Shown: positions 38,724-48,326 of the stretch, in pieces | Numbering within the stretch: position 1 is the stretch's first letter | Layout of the letters: each line of letters begins with the position of its first letter | Notes under the pieces: model-generated | What the model was told of the DNA's origin: nothing | Seen by the model: only the letters and a program-made list of their open reading frames with translations | Databases searched by the model: none | Program-made: the position numbers and the translations under genes | From: JAMXLO01 sp963812075 | GTDB taxonomy: Bacteria; Pseudomonadota; Alphaproteobacteria; Acetobacterales; Acetobacteraceae | Length of the DNA stretch: 64,000 bases | Assembly: GCA_963812075.1 (NCBI GenBank) | Contig: CAWETN010000007.1 | Location: 372,001 to 436,000, forward strand | Reading direction: 5' to 3'

Positions 38724-39245
38724 GGCGCGCCATCACCTCCGACATGGGTCGACGATCCTAGTAGACCGGGCCTGTCGGCGGAAACCCACTTCGGCCGAGG
38801 GATGGGGAGGCACCGCTATGCATGCCGTCGATACCGATCATGCAGAGCGGTGATTAACCTCCGTCGCAGCCTTGGGGTAGTTTGCCGGCGCCGAAGCGGC
38901 GGGTCCGCCGAATCGTTTCAACCTGCGCGACAGGTACTTGCGCGAAGTCTTCACCGCCCTGCCGGGTCAACCCCCGGAGAGACAGCACCCTGCGTCGAAT
39001 GCCGGTCCGCAAAAAGCCTCGAGAGACGGCCCCGAGCGGGGTGGCGGACGTGAGCCAGGCACCACGCAGTGCATGGCAGCACATCCATTGTACATAGACA
39101 TATTTATTGAATTGGATATTTGAACAGAATATGTCTAGAAAAGCGTCATGATCAGTTGAGTGTTGTACCCGTGCTATACCGCCGCAATGTTCCCAACAGG
39201 CGCTCCCCCGAGAGGGAGCACGAATCAGACGAAGAGAAGAAGTCG
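38724..39245. other. 522-base intergenic region with AT-richer core
   Basis: No convincing gene is seen between the LysR gene and the DUF4314 gene; short frames here have no family resemblance. The left half is ordinary GC, while about 39090-39180 is clearly AT-rich and contains a 9-base inverted repeat (39095-39103 and 39129-39137). It could hold promoters for both flanking genes. Confidence 0.6.
39095..39137. promoter_or_regulatory. Perfect 9-base inverted repeat in AT-rich intergenic DNA
   Basis: TAGACATAT at 39095-39103 is mirrored exactly by ATATGTCTA at 39129-39137, with a 25-base AT-rich spacer. It lies about 110 bases upstream of the DUF4314 gene. It may be a regulator binding site or a small stem-loop; sequence alone does not decide. 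Confidence 0.4.
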
Positions 39246-39434
39246 ATGATCCCTCTGCCGGGCACGCGGGTGCGTTGCCTGGCCATGAACGATCCTCAGG
39301 CCGTACCTGCAGGGACGCTTGGCACGGTCACCGACATCACCGACATGGGCGCCTGGGTGCGGATAGGCGTGCGCTGGGACAATGGCAGCAGGCTGGCGCT
39401 TGCGGTGCCTCCGGATCGATACGAGCCGGAGTGA
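39246..39434 (+). CDS. DUF4314-domain small protein
   Basis: A 62-residue protein that is almost entirely a DUF4314 domain: PGTRVRCLAMNDPQAVPAG, GTVTDITD and VRWDNGSRLAL, with a Tyr/Glu-rich tail. This SH3-like domain is frequent in phages and integrative elements, and its role is unknown. The start at 39246 has GAAGAGAAGAAG upstream; the frame also runs back to 39120 without family resemblance. Its isolation in AT-richer DNA suggests acquisition. Confidence 0.72.
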   Translation: MIPLPGTRVRCLAMNDPQAVPAGTLGTVTDITDMGAWVRIGVRWDNGSRLALAVPPDRYEPE

Positions 39435-39563
39435 TACGCGACGGCCATCGCTGCGGCGTTGACCAACCGCCACCGGCCGGGCGGCGGCCAGGCGTTGCCG
39501 CGCTTGTCGGCGTCCCGTGAGGCCCCGTAGCCTGCACGTCAAGGCAGGCGACGGGAGGAGACG

Positions 39564-40881
39564 ATGGGTGGATGGTATCAGCGCATTCTCTGGACCGCCG
39601 CCGTGCTGCCGGCCGCGGCCGCCCTGCCGGCGCAGGCGGACCCGATCCCGCCGGTGGCCGAAGCCAGCAATATGCAGGTCATCGGCCACAGCGACCTGAA
39701 CGGCGCGGGCAAGGGCGGCGAGGGGCTGGCGCTGCGCCAGTATCCCGATGGGCGGCGGATGCTGTTCCTCGCGCACGAGTTCGGCGCCGATGTGCTTCAG
39801 CGTCATCGACGTGACGCGGCCCGAGGATCCCAAGGTCGTCGCCCAGGTGCCGGTGGAGGAGGCGTTCGTGCGCTGCAACTCGCTGGGCCTCTCCGGCACC
39901 ACGCTCGCGGTCGCGCACCAGGTGGAGAAGGTGGGGCAGCCGCATGCCGGCATGGACACCTACGACGTCGGCGACCCGGCGCATCCGAAGAGGCTGGCGC
40001 ATTTGGACACGTCGGGCCCACATTCCCGCGGCGTGCACTATCTGTGGTTCGCCGACGGCGAGTACGCGTATCTCTCGACCGGTGCCAGGGACTTCACGCC
40101 ACGCAACAAGGACGACGATCAGTTCCTGATGATCGTCGACCTGCGCGACCCGGCGCGCCCGCAGGAGACTGGACGCTGGTGGCTGCCCGGCACGCGCGAC
40201 GGTGACACCGAACCGCCGCCGCCGCGCGTGGCACCGTTCGACGCCGGCATCCGCATGCACTCGCCGGCGCTGTCGCCCGAGCATCCGGATCGCGTCTACA
40301 TCGGCTGGATCGACGGCGGGCTGGTGATCCTCGACATCGCCGACAAGGCGCATCCGAAGCTGGTGGCGCACAAGTCGTGGCAGTCGGCGGGCAACGGCTT
40401 CGCCCACACGTTGCTGCCAATTCCGTCGCGCAACCTGCTGATCCAGACCGAGGAGGCGACCACTGCCAACTGCAAGGACTGGCCGAAGCGCGACTGGGTA
40501 TGGGACATGAGCGACGAGAAGAACCTCATTCCGCTCGCGGCCTTCCCGCCACCCGCCGACTTCGCCGCGCTGTGCAAGGCGGGAGGGCGGTTCGGTGCGC
40601 ACAACATCGACATGAACCGGCCAACGGATACGTCGCGCACGCTGACGAAGACCGTGGTGGGCAGTTTCTTCAACGGTGGGATTCGCGCCTACTCGATCGA
40701 GGACCCGATGCATCCCGTGGAGATCGGCTACCTGGTCGAGGCCGCGCCGCCCGGCAACGCCACCCACACGATCCAGATCAACGACGTGTACGTGGACGAG
40801 AACGGCCTGATCTATGCCAACGACCGGCTGACCGGTGGGCTGGACATCGTGAAGTACACGGGGTCCGTGCCGTTGCAGTGA
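39564..40881 (+). CDS. Exported LVIVD-repeat beta-propeller-like protein (frameshifted)
   Basis: About 438 residues with a signal peptide (QRILWTAAVLPAAAALPAQA). The first frame ends near 39792 and coding continues one frame over at SVIDVTRPEDPKVVAQVP. Repeats of the LVIVD type (VIDVTRPEDPK, TYDVGDPAHPKRLAHLD, IVDLRDPARPQETG, ILDIADKAHPKLVAHK, YSIEDPMHPVEIGYL) predict a propeller in the periplasm or at the surface. No enzymatic motif is seen. The C-terminus is close to the end of the CoA-transferase gene on the other strand. Confidence 0.8.
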
Positions 40882-40890
40882 CGGCCGCGG

Positions 40891-42087
40891 TCAGCGCGGC
40901 GCGCCGGCGAGCGCCACCACCCCGCGGCGGGCGAGATCGGCAATCTGGTCCGCCGTGTAGCCGTGCTCGCGCAGGATCGTCTCGCTGTGCTCGCCCAGTC
41001 CGGGCGCGGTCGCGAGCGGCGCGCCATCGACGAACGGCGGTGCGCCGATCACCTGCGGCATGGGGAAAGCCTTCGGCACATGCGGCTGGTGCAGCCAGGC
41101 GATCGCGCCCGATGCCTGAAGATGCGGGTGTTCGAGGAAACGCGCGTAGGTGTGCAGCCGCTCGTGCATGATGCGCTCGGCCGCCAGTCGCTCCGACCAG
41201 TGCGCGAAGGGCTGCGAGGCGAGCAGCGGGCGCAGGATGGCATTGATGTCCGCCGCATGGTCGAAGCGACCCTGCGTGGTGCGCAGGCGTTCGTCGGCGG
41301 CAAAGTCGTCGAGGCCGGTCGCCTTGCAGAAGCCAAGCCACTCGTGCAGCCGCACCACGGTGACCGTCATCCAGCCGTCGGCAACCGCATAGACGCCGCT
41401 CGGTGCGCCGGGCGGTCGGATCGCGCCGCCCTCGAGATGGGACTGCATCAGGCGCACCACCTGGAGGCTGGCCGCAGCCTGCATCAGGCTGGCTTCGATA
41501 TGGCGCCCGCGCGTCTCGTCGCGCCGGGCGTACAACGCCGTGGAGACGGCCGAATAGGCATAGAGCGCCGTGCTCATGTCGATCGCGATGATCGGCGTGC
41601 GGTGCGGGATGCCGTCCTCGCCTTTGTTCTCCACCATCAGGCCGGTATAGGCCTGCAGGATCGGGTCCATCGCCGGACGCTCGGCCAGGGGACCGGCCTG
41701 GCCGAAGCCCGACACCGACAGGTAGATGATGCGCGGCTCGCGTTGGGCGACCGCGTCGTAGCCGAAGCCGAGGCGATCGATGACGCCCGGACGGAACCCC
41801 TGCAGGAACACGTCGGCGCCCTCGACCAGCCGCCACAGGATGGCGCGGCCGTCGTCATGCTTCAGATCCAGCGCAATGGCGCGCTTGCCGAAGTTCGCCG
41901 GCAACGAGTAGGCGCACTGATCGCCGTACACCACGCCGAGATTGCGCGCCCAGTCGCCGACGCCGGGCGGCTCGACCTTGATGACGTCTGCGCCGTACTG
42001 CGCGAGCAGCATCGCGCAATAGGGACCGGCCACGCCCTGGCTCACGTCGATCACCTTCAGGCCGGCGAATGGCTTGTCGTAGCTCAT
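40891..42087 (-). CDS. CaiB/BaiF family (class III) CoA-transferase
   Basis: A 398-residue class III CoA-transferase with the family N-terminus FAGLKVIDVSQGVAGPYCAMLLAQYGADVIKVEPP and the catalytic Asp in IIAIDMSTALYAYSAVS. The enzyme moves CoA between carboxylates, such as carnitine, succinate or 2-hydroxyacids; the donor and acceptor are unknown. A second family member, with closer resemblance to formyl-CoA transferase, lies at 50308. It diverges from the MBL gene across 48 bases. Confidence 0.85.
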   Translation of the reverse strand: MSYDKPFAGLKVIDVSQGVAGPYCAMLLAQYGADVIKVEPPGVGDWARNLGVVYGDQCAYSLPANFGKRAIALDLKHDDGRAILWRLVEGADVFLQGFRPGVIDRLGFGYDAVAQREPRIIYLSVSGFGQAGPLAERPAMDPILQAYTGLMVENKGEDGIPHRTPIIAIDMSTALYAYSAVSTALYARRDETRGRHIEASLMQAAASLQVVRLMQSHLEGGAIRPPGAPSGVYAVADGWMTVTVVRLHEWLGFCKATGLDDFAADERLRTTQGRFDHAADINAILRPLLASQPFAHWSERLAAERIMHERLHTYARFLEHPHLQASGAIAWLHQPHVPKAFPMPQVIGAPPFVDGAPLATAPGLGEHSETILREHGYTADQIADLARRGVVALAGAPR

Positions 42088-42135
42088 GTTCGGTGGTCAG
42101 TTCCTGGGGTTCAGGGACGAGAAGGTAGCCGGGAG

Positions 42136-42909
42136 ATGCGGATATTGCGAGCCTGCGTCGCTTGCGTGCTCGTCCTGCTGCCACGGCTGGTCTTTGCGGG
42201 ATGCACGCCGATCGCCATGGATGCGCCGCGCGCGATGCGGGCCGCCGCGGCGAGCGATGCGCTCAGCATCACCTTTCTCGGCCATGCCAGCTTCCTGATC
42301 GAGACGCCCGGCGGCGTGCGCGCGGTGACCGACTACAACGGCTACAACGCACCGGCCGCCCCGCCCGACATCGCCACGATGAACCACGCGCATTCCACGC
42401 ATTACACCGACCATCCTGACCCGCGCATTCCGCATGTCCTGCGTGGCTGGCGCGACGACGGCAAGCCGGCGCTGATCGATCTGACGGTCGGCGACATGCG
42501 TGTCGCCAACCTGCCGACCAACATCCGCGACTGGCAAGGCGGCACCGAGGTCTATGGCAACTCGATCTTCCTGTTCGAAAGTGCCGGCGTCTGCATCGCA
42601 CATCTGTCGCATCTGCACCATCTGCTTACCGAGCAGGACCTGGTGCTGCTGGGGCATATCGATGTGGTGATGGCACCGGTGGACGGCGTCTACACCATGA
42701 GCCAGCAGGATGTGGCGGCGGTGCTGGAGCAGATCCGTCCGCGGCTGGTGCTGCCGATGCACTATTTCACGCGTGACGTGGCGACACGGTTTGTCGATCT
42801 GGTGCGGGGCCGCTACGCGGTGCGGTTCAGCGACTCGCCGACGATCAACGTGTCGCGAATGACGCTGCCGGACCGGCCGACGGTCGTGGTGCTGCCGGGC
42901 GGGTTCTGA
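42136..42909 (+). CDS. Exported MBL-fold metal-dependent hydrolase, UlaG-like
   Basis: A 257-residue protein with an N-terminal signal peptide (RILRACVACVLVLLPRLVFAG) and an MBL fold like UlaG/RomA relatives: ITFLGHASFLIETPGG, a metal motif NHAHSTHYTDH, AHLSHLHHLL, PVDGVYTM and LPMHYF. Export is unusual for UlaG relatives, which are generally cytoplasmic. GGGAG precedes the ATG at 42136. It ends just before the low-GC island and is convergent with the sulfotransferase gene. Confidence 0.8.
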   Translation: MRILRACVACVLVLLPRLVFAGCTPIAMDAPRAMRAAAASDALSITFLGHASFLIETPGGVRAVTDYNGYNAPAAPPDIATMNHAHSTHYTDHPDPRIPHVLRGWRDDGKPALIDLTVGDMRVANLPTNIRDWQGGTEVYGNSIFLFESAGVCIAHLSHLHHLLTEQDLVLLGHIDVVMAPVDGVYTMSQQDVAAVLEQIRPRLVLPMHYFTRDVATRFVDLVRGRYAVRFSDSPTINVSRMTLPDRPTVVVLPGGF

Positions 42910-42934
42910 CCATACGCTGACGGCGCCGAGCCGC

Positions 42935-44770
42935 CTAGCCCTTCCAAAGCTCATAGGCCTCGCTGCAGATCGTATCCCAGGCAGCCATACTGGGCGTCAG
43001 ATGCTCGCCTGCCTGCGACAGGTTGAACCGATCGATGTAGCCAATGATCAGCCGATCCTCGACAAGCTCAACCGTGCCGCTTGGATGAGCGGCGTCCTGC
43101 AACCGCACGTATAGTAAGGTATTCGGTCCATAGCGTTCCAACGCTGCGTGAATTCGACGAACTTCCTGCAGTGTACAGGTTTTGTCGCCCATCTTGAACA
43201 CGAACAGCTTTTGGCCGCCGCGAAGGTCTTCGATGAGTTTGCGCCGCAACAATGTCAATCGTTTGCAGCTGTCCTCGAACATCTTGTCGTACGGCACCTG
43301 ATCAGACGCGACCCAGGTGTGCATTTCCATACCCAGGCGGCGATTAGCCGTCGCGTATTCCAGGTGGCCATCCTGGTGTTTGATATAGTCCAACACAGTC
43401 TCTTTTGGACTGCCCACACCGTCGAATTCAGTCTCCAAAGCTTCCGCTAATGATTCGGCGGTCATGTTCGACCATCGGAGAAGGCCAATCGGCTCCGCAC
43501 CGCGCATCCGCTGCACGACCCCGAATTCACATCCCTGCGCAGTTCCGCCCAGGCTTTCGAATTCTGTCAACGGAGCTGTCGGCTCACCTACGATCGAGAT
43601 CCTTCGGAAGGCGATGCTGAGCGCGCGACCGTCGGAATTTACGCCGATCTCGCCCGGAACCGCCCAATCGGGATGTTCCAGAATAATGCCGCTCGGCGGC
43701 GTTGCGGATTCAGGCAACTGCACCCAAAACGCGGACGGTCCTCCAAGTTCGACGTGCGCAACGGTTGCGTCGCCAATTTTGACGGTCAGCCTCTGCACGC
43801 TTCGGTGCGGAGGGGCGATGAATGGCACGACATCGAAATGGAGCATGAGCCTCTGACACGGCGGCAGCTCCGGCCAAGCGAGCGAACTCATGCCGCCCGT
43901 CGCCCACACGAATTGCTGTTCCTGATGCGACCAGCCGTCCCGACGGTAAGCGCTGCTGTTCCCACCCTGGCCAAAGTCCAGCACAAGCGCCTGGCGTCGC
44001 GGCTGCCTGGACTTTCGGGCGCCAACGGCCGTTTCCTTGGCATACAAACGCTGCTCGAGGTTCTGGCAAACCGAATAGATCTGGAAGTCCAGCGGTGACT
44101 GGCGAGCCATAATGCTAAACAGCAGGTTCCTGTCGTACTCCACCACCGTGCTTGAGACATTCTCGCGCGCGAGCGGGAGGTCGAGCCCGTCAATCTTCAG
44201 ACATTCGAGCATCTTTGTGAACGAGGTGGCCAAGCGTTCGGTCGTCAGCACCGCGCTGAACGAGAACAGGCATTTCACCGCCTCGTCGAAGGCCCGGGGC
44301 TGCCCCTCGACGGAGTGAAGGTGCGTCGTCAAGGTCGAGTTGGTTAGAAATTGTCGAGCGAGGCCGCCACGTAGGTGTTGAACGACGACGGGGTTGTCCG
44401 ATGCCACGAAATCCTCGATGGGCCGTGAGCGAGCTACCCGCACGCCTTCGATAATGTATTTATTGGCCTCACAATCGAGCTCGTTCCAATATCTGTACAG
44501 CGACACAGCCCGGTCGACCGGATGCCGGACGACAGTGAATATGCTCGTGTCGAATGGCAAGCGGCTCCACCCCCTACGTTCCACATGGCCGCCATAGTAG
44601 CGATAGCCGGCAAGTTCTGACTCTGAGCACGCGTCATAGTGCTCCGTGACGTGGCCTGGAAAGGCAAGCTCGCCGTAAATGCGTACGAAAAAACTTTGTA
44701 TGGAATTGCCAGCCGTCTTCGGGATGTGAACAAAACAGACGCGCGGAAGCGCCTGTGTTCCTGAGCTCAC
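42935..44770 (-). CDS. Sulfotransferase fused to a beta domain and a papain-like (DUF1796-like) domain
   Basis: A 611-residue three-part protein starting at GTG 44770. Residues about 10-245 form a sulfotransferase domain with the PAPS-binding HIPKTAGNS loop (17-23) and RHPVDRAVSLYRYW (82-95). Residues about 260-395 look like a beta-sandwich module (LDFGQGG, WPELPPCQRLMLHFDVVPF). Residues about 403-611 resemble the DUF1796 putative papain-like domain (FESLGGTAQGCEFGVV with Cys 414, then LLRWSN). The GTG overlaps the preceding gene's stop (GTGA). GC here is about 50-55%, lower than neighbours. It may sulfate a surface glycan. Confidence 0.68.
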   Translation of the reverse strand: MSSGTQALPRVCFVHIPKTAGNSIQSFFVRIYGELAFPGHVTEHYDACSESELAGYRYYGGHVERRGWSRLPFDTSIFTVVRHPVDRAVSLYRYWNELDCEANKYIIEGVRVARSRPIEDFVASDNPVVVQHLRGGLARQFLTNSTLTTHLHSVEGQPRAFDEAVKCLFSFSAVLTTERLATSFTKMLECLKIDGLDLPLARENVSSTVVEYDRNLLFSIMARQSPLDFQIYSVCQNLEQRLYAKETAVGARKSRQPRRQALVLDFGQGGNSSAYRRDGWSHQEQQFVWATGGMSSLAWPELPPCQRLMLHFDVVPFIAPPHRSVQRLTVKIGDATVAHVELGGPSAFWVQLPESATPPSGIILEHPDWAVPGEIGVNSDGRALSIAFRRISIVGEPTAPLTEFESLGGTAQGCEFGVVQRMRGAEPIGLLRWSNMTAESLAEALETEFDGVGSPKETVLDYIKHQDGHLEYATANRRLGMEMHTWVASDQVPYDKMFEDSCKRLTLLRRKLIEDLRGGQKLFVFKMGDKTCTLQEVRRIHAALERYGPNTLLYVRLQDAAHPSGTVELVEDRLIIGYIDRFNLSQAGEHLTPSMAAWDTICSEAYELWKG

Positions 44771-46690
44771 CGCTTGGTGACCTTGCGGCGCACGGGGCTG
44801 CGGGTCAGCCGTGGCGCGTTCTTGACGGGTGCAGGTGGAGCGCTGCCGGCGCCGGCAACGGCCGACCAGTCATTGCCATGCCTGGATTCTTCACCCAAGT
44901 TCGCCGCCATGACTGGTAGGGTCCCCGCGCAGATGGCGCTCTCCTGGTGAACCTCGAACGACCCACTGATCGCGCCGCGAAGTTTGAGCCTCCCACCTCC
45001 AGAAAGCGGGTCGATACGAAGCCGCAGCAACTGCCCAGTCGCCAGGTCGAATGGAAGTGCAGTCTTGCGCGCCTCCTGTCCAACCGGGAAAGTGTGCTGC
45101 GCGCGATGAATCCCTTCGCTGCTGTCGACCATCCAGGAAATGCGCAACGTGTCGCTGCGGTCGGCAATTGCCAGCAACTGAAGATTGATGCTGCCCCCGC
45201 AGGCGCGGATAGTCGGCAGGTGCAACATGGGAGAATCGTCGACCGCCTCGACGTCCAGCCAATCGCCATTCACCCACGTCTGACACCGATGCTGCTGCAA
45301 GGCCATCGTGTGGATTTCTATGCTGTTCTGGCTCGTCCGTGCCTCTGGTGCAACCTGCGGCCGCCGTCCGTGCCAGATTTGTGAGAGCAGGCGCGACATC
45401 TCGTCCAGCTCGCGGTTGCGTGTGGATAATGCCGATTCCAACCGCTGCACGCGCTCGATCATGGTGGTGACCGCGGTGGTGTGATAGCGGCTGCCCGCCA
45501 GTTCCCCGACACAGTCCAGTATCTTGTAGACCATGTTGCTGACCTGCTCGTTGCTGCCGGTTGATTCGCGCAAGAGCCGATCCGGCGGTGCGGGGTGGTG
45601 GCGCAAATAGCCCAACCATTTTGCCTGTAATGCCAGGAAGCGCTGCTGAGTTCTTCTCCAATCGAATGGCTGATTGCGTTTCATGGCGAGCAGAACAGCC
45701 TCGACCCGATCGGTTGTCGGACCCTCGCCACATGCCTCGTCGAGTCGCATGCAATAGGGAGCGCTCGATTCCAGGTGTTTGTGATAGCAGCCGATGCAGT
45801 CCAGTTCGGCCGTGAGCGGCCACACTTTGGCCTGGTCCCATACGCGCGCCAGCGGATGGACGGCGCCATAGAATACCGCGCTGCGGATACCCGCTGCCTG
45901 CGCAACATGCGCCGGGAACGAGTCAATTCCAACGAAGCATGTGGCATGCGCAATGACGGCAGTCAGTTGGCAGACCGACAGTTTGCCCTGCAGGTCGATC
46001 ACCTCCGCCCCGCCTGTTCCCCGTGGCTTTGTCACTTGTCGCTGGTTACCTACGATCACAACGGTGTCGAAGATTTGCGTGCATCGCGCCACGACAGCGC
46101 TTGCGCTTGCCGGCCTAAGGGCACGACCTGCGTGGTCGCGCGCGAACTCGAGGTGCACCACGCAGTAACTGCACTGGAGCGGTATTCCGCGTGGCAGCCT
46201 GCCGTAGCGAAGCAATGCATCGGTGAATGCCGCGAGGCCGGCATTTCCCGCTGTTGGCAGGCCGAGTATCCCGCTGAGCAGGGGATGAATGTTGACCGGC
46301 AGGCTGTAATTGAGATCGCGAATGGAGTGCAGCGCCGATATCCCTTCGGGTTCCAGCGTGCCCAGCAACGCGCTACGGTCTGGCTCACGCGTAATGCGCA
46401 CGCCGGACAAGTCGATCAAGCCAGCCAGATCGGGGCAGTCCATGTTGATAACGACGTGCTCGCGCCTATCCGGCGTCAATGTGTCCAGCCAGGCGCGGAG
46501 ATGAGGAAGGGCGCAGAACACATCGCCGATGCCTTGGCTCCATAAATCGAATACCTCAAGTCCGCCGACTTTCCCTGTCGCAAGTGTGTGTGCCCAACCG
46601 GCGAACAGCTGAGCCCGATTGTGCTCCAGTACCCGAGCTTCGCACCGATGCGGGCAGAGAGTTAACAGATGTGCTTCGCCAATGCTCGTG
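44767..46690 (-). CDS. Glycosyltransferase family 9-like protein with C-terminal beta module (probable second half of a GT2-GT9 fusion)
   Basis: The open frame from ATG 46521 gives 584 residues, but coding resemblance begins further upstream (VFDLWSQGIGDVFCALPHL) with no start codon, so the real N-terminus lies in the adjacent GT2 gene after a frameshift near 46690. The GT9/heptosyltransferase-type domain has NMDCPDLAGLIDLSG, CFVGIDSFPAHVAQAAGI and YGAVHPLARVW. The C-terminal 180 residues form a beta module (MLHLPTIRACGGSINLQLL) resembling that of the sulfotransferase gene. It belongs to the low-GC glycan island. Confidence 0.7.
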
Positions 46691-47338
46691 CGGCATCGGC
46701 ATCCAGTGCAGGCGGTATCCTAGCTGCTGAGCGCGCAAGGATAGATCGGTGTCCTCGCACATCGCCCACTCGAACCGTTCATCGAACATTCCGAGCTGCT
46801 CGAATATTTGGCCGCTGAAGAGCAGGACTGATGCTTCGGCGTATTTGAGGGTCTCTACTGCCAATGCCGGCCGGGCCTGTCCATTGCCGAACATCGGATT
46901 GATATGCTGCGGGGTCTGTGCCGCCGCGACGCACGCCATTTCCGGATCGTGTGTGAGAAGTTCGATTGCTTGTGGGAGCCAATCGATGTGCGGCAGGCCG
47001 ATGTCGTCGTTAAGGAACAGGATGTAATCCGAGGGCCTGGCGCGGTAGTTCTCGTTGTGTCCGCGGCCGAAGCCGAGATTCGGTCCCCCCGTGATCAGCA
47101 GGCAGTCGAACGCTGGCCGAGCCGTGCATTTGGCAAGCCGTTGACGCACGTCCTCAAACAGTGCGCGAGGATCGTTGTTGCGAATGACGAGGGTTACGTC
47201 GATGCTGGTCTCTCGTGCGAATTTGACCAGCCAGCCGGGCAGGTCGGCCAACAAAGTCAGAACGTCTTTGGCTCGACCCAGAGTGAGAATGGATACGAGC
47301 AGAGACCGCGGTGATCTATTCTTTTCTGCGAACGACAC
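46556..47338 (-). CDS. Family 2 glycosyltransferase (probable N-terminal half of a GT2-GT9 protein)
   Basis: A 260-residue frame; the first 225 residues form a GT2 domain with SILTLGRAKDVL, VIRNND, GGPNLGFGRGHNEN, FLNDDIGLPHIDW (DxD-like acidic pair) and GMFDERFEWAMCEDTDLSLRAQQLGY. After MPMPHEHW the frame becomes low-complexity; shifted by one base, coding continues as GEAHLLTLCPH into the GT9 domain. It likely transfers sugars during surface polysaccharide synthesis. AT-rich DNA precedes it (47339-47471). Confidence 0.75.
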   Translation of the reverse strand: MSFAEKNRSPRSLLVSILTLGRAKDVLTLLADLPGWLVKFARETSIDVTLVIRNNDPRALFEDVRQRLAKCTARPAFDCLLITGGPNLGFGRGHNENYRARPSDYILFLNDDIGLPHIDWLPQAIELLTHDPEMACVAAAQTPQHINPMFGNGQARPALAVETLKYAEASVLLFSGQIFEQLGMFDERFEWAMCEDTDLSLRAQQLGYRLHWMPMPHEHWRSTSVNSLPASVRSSGTGAQSGSAVRRLGTHTCDRESRRT

Positions 47339-47471
47339 CGCGCTCCCCCAACCATATGCGTCGGACGTCTCGTCGGATACCTCAGTTTCGGACGAGGCGT
47401 CAGACTGTTGTGGTCGGTCAGGTTAGGGCTGCGCGCTAAATGAATCATTAACGGAGAGCTTATGCAAAACG

Positions 47472-48233
47472 CTAAGCCGCTAGTGCACTCGACACGACTC
47501 CGATGCCCGCAAACGCCACCTCCACCCGGTCTCCCGGAGCGATCGGGAACTGCCGAGTGAACGAACCGCTCATGATGAGCTCGCCCGGTTGGATGCTGCG
47601 TCCGAATTCCTGCAGTTTCCCCGCCAGCCAGACCGCCGAGTTCAGTGGGTTGCCCAGGACCGCGTCGCCGCGTCCTGTCGCCACGGCCTCGCCGTTGATC
47701 CGCACCGTTGCCTCCACGGTCTCCAGCGCACGGTCGCCGAGCGGCACCGGATCGCCCAGCACCACGGTCTTCTGCTGCGCGTTGTCCGCCATCGCCAGCG
47801 CGATCTGCGCGGTGAAGTCGCCGCGCGTCTCGATGATCTCCAGCGACGGATACACTGCATCGATCGCACGGCGGACGGTGGCCATCGCCACTTCGCCGCG
47901 CAGCGGCTGCGCGACACGCAGGCACAGCTCCGACTCGAAACCCGGCTGGATCAGTTCGTCGCGGCTGAACGTGTGGCCCGACCGCCTGCTGTCCAGGATG
48001 CAGCCGAATACCGGCTCGTGGAAGCCGAACTGCTGCTGGATCGCCGGCGCCGTCAGCCCCACCTTCCAGCCGATCTGGCGCTCGCCCGCCGCAATGCGCC
48101 GGGCGATCATGCCGAACTGGATGCGGTAGGCCTCGTCGAGCGTCAGGCGGTCGAACCACGCCGCCGGGAAATACTCGCCGCGTGCCCGCGCCGCCCAGAA
48201 CTCCTCGATCGCGGCCTGTTCGTCGAATGGCAT
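47472..48233 (-). CDS. 2-keto-4-pentenoate hydratase/fumarylacetoacetase-fold hydratase
   Basis: A 253-residue FAH-superfamily protein of the MhpD/HpaH type: GERQIGWKVGLTA, HEPVFGCILDS, PGFESELCLRVAQPL (metal-binding Glu pair), PSLEIIETRG, and NSAVWLAGKLQEFGRSIQPGELIMSGSF. It hydrates 2-oxopent-4-enoate-type intermediates in aromatic meta-cleavage pathways, with a divalent metal. The ATG ending at 48233 begins the conserved domain. It diverges from the formyltransferase-like gene across 93 bases. Confidence 0.82.
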   Translation of the reverse strand: MPFDEQAAIEEFWAARARGEYFPAAWFDRLTLDEAYRIQFGMIARRIAAGERQIGWKVGLTAPAIQQQFGFHEPVFGCILDSRRSGHTFSRDELIQPGFESELCLRVAQPLRGEVAMATVRRAIDAVYPSLEIIETRGDFTAQIALAMADNAQQKTVVLGDPVPLGDRALETVEATVRINGEAVATGRGDAVLGNPLNSAVWLAGKLQEFGRSIQPGELIMSGSFTRQFPIAPGDRVEVAFAGIGVVSSALAA

Positions 48234-48326
48234 CGTGCCCTCCCAATCGGTGCAGCCGCACAGTTGCCAAGCCGGAGCCGGCGTGCAAGCTGGCAATCCA
48301 AATACACCGCAATCCCGGGAGGTCGC

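Noticed and set aside
39090..39140. AT-rich inverted repeat as an attachment site or transposon end
   Set aside because: No integrase, transposase or flanking direct repeat is visible, so only a regulatory or structural role can be suggested.
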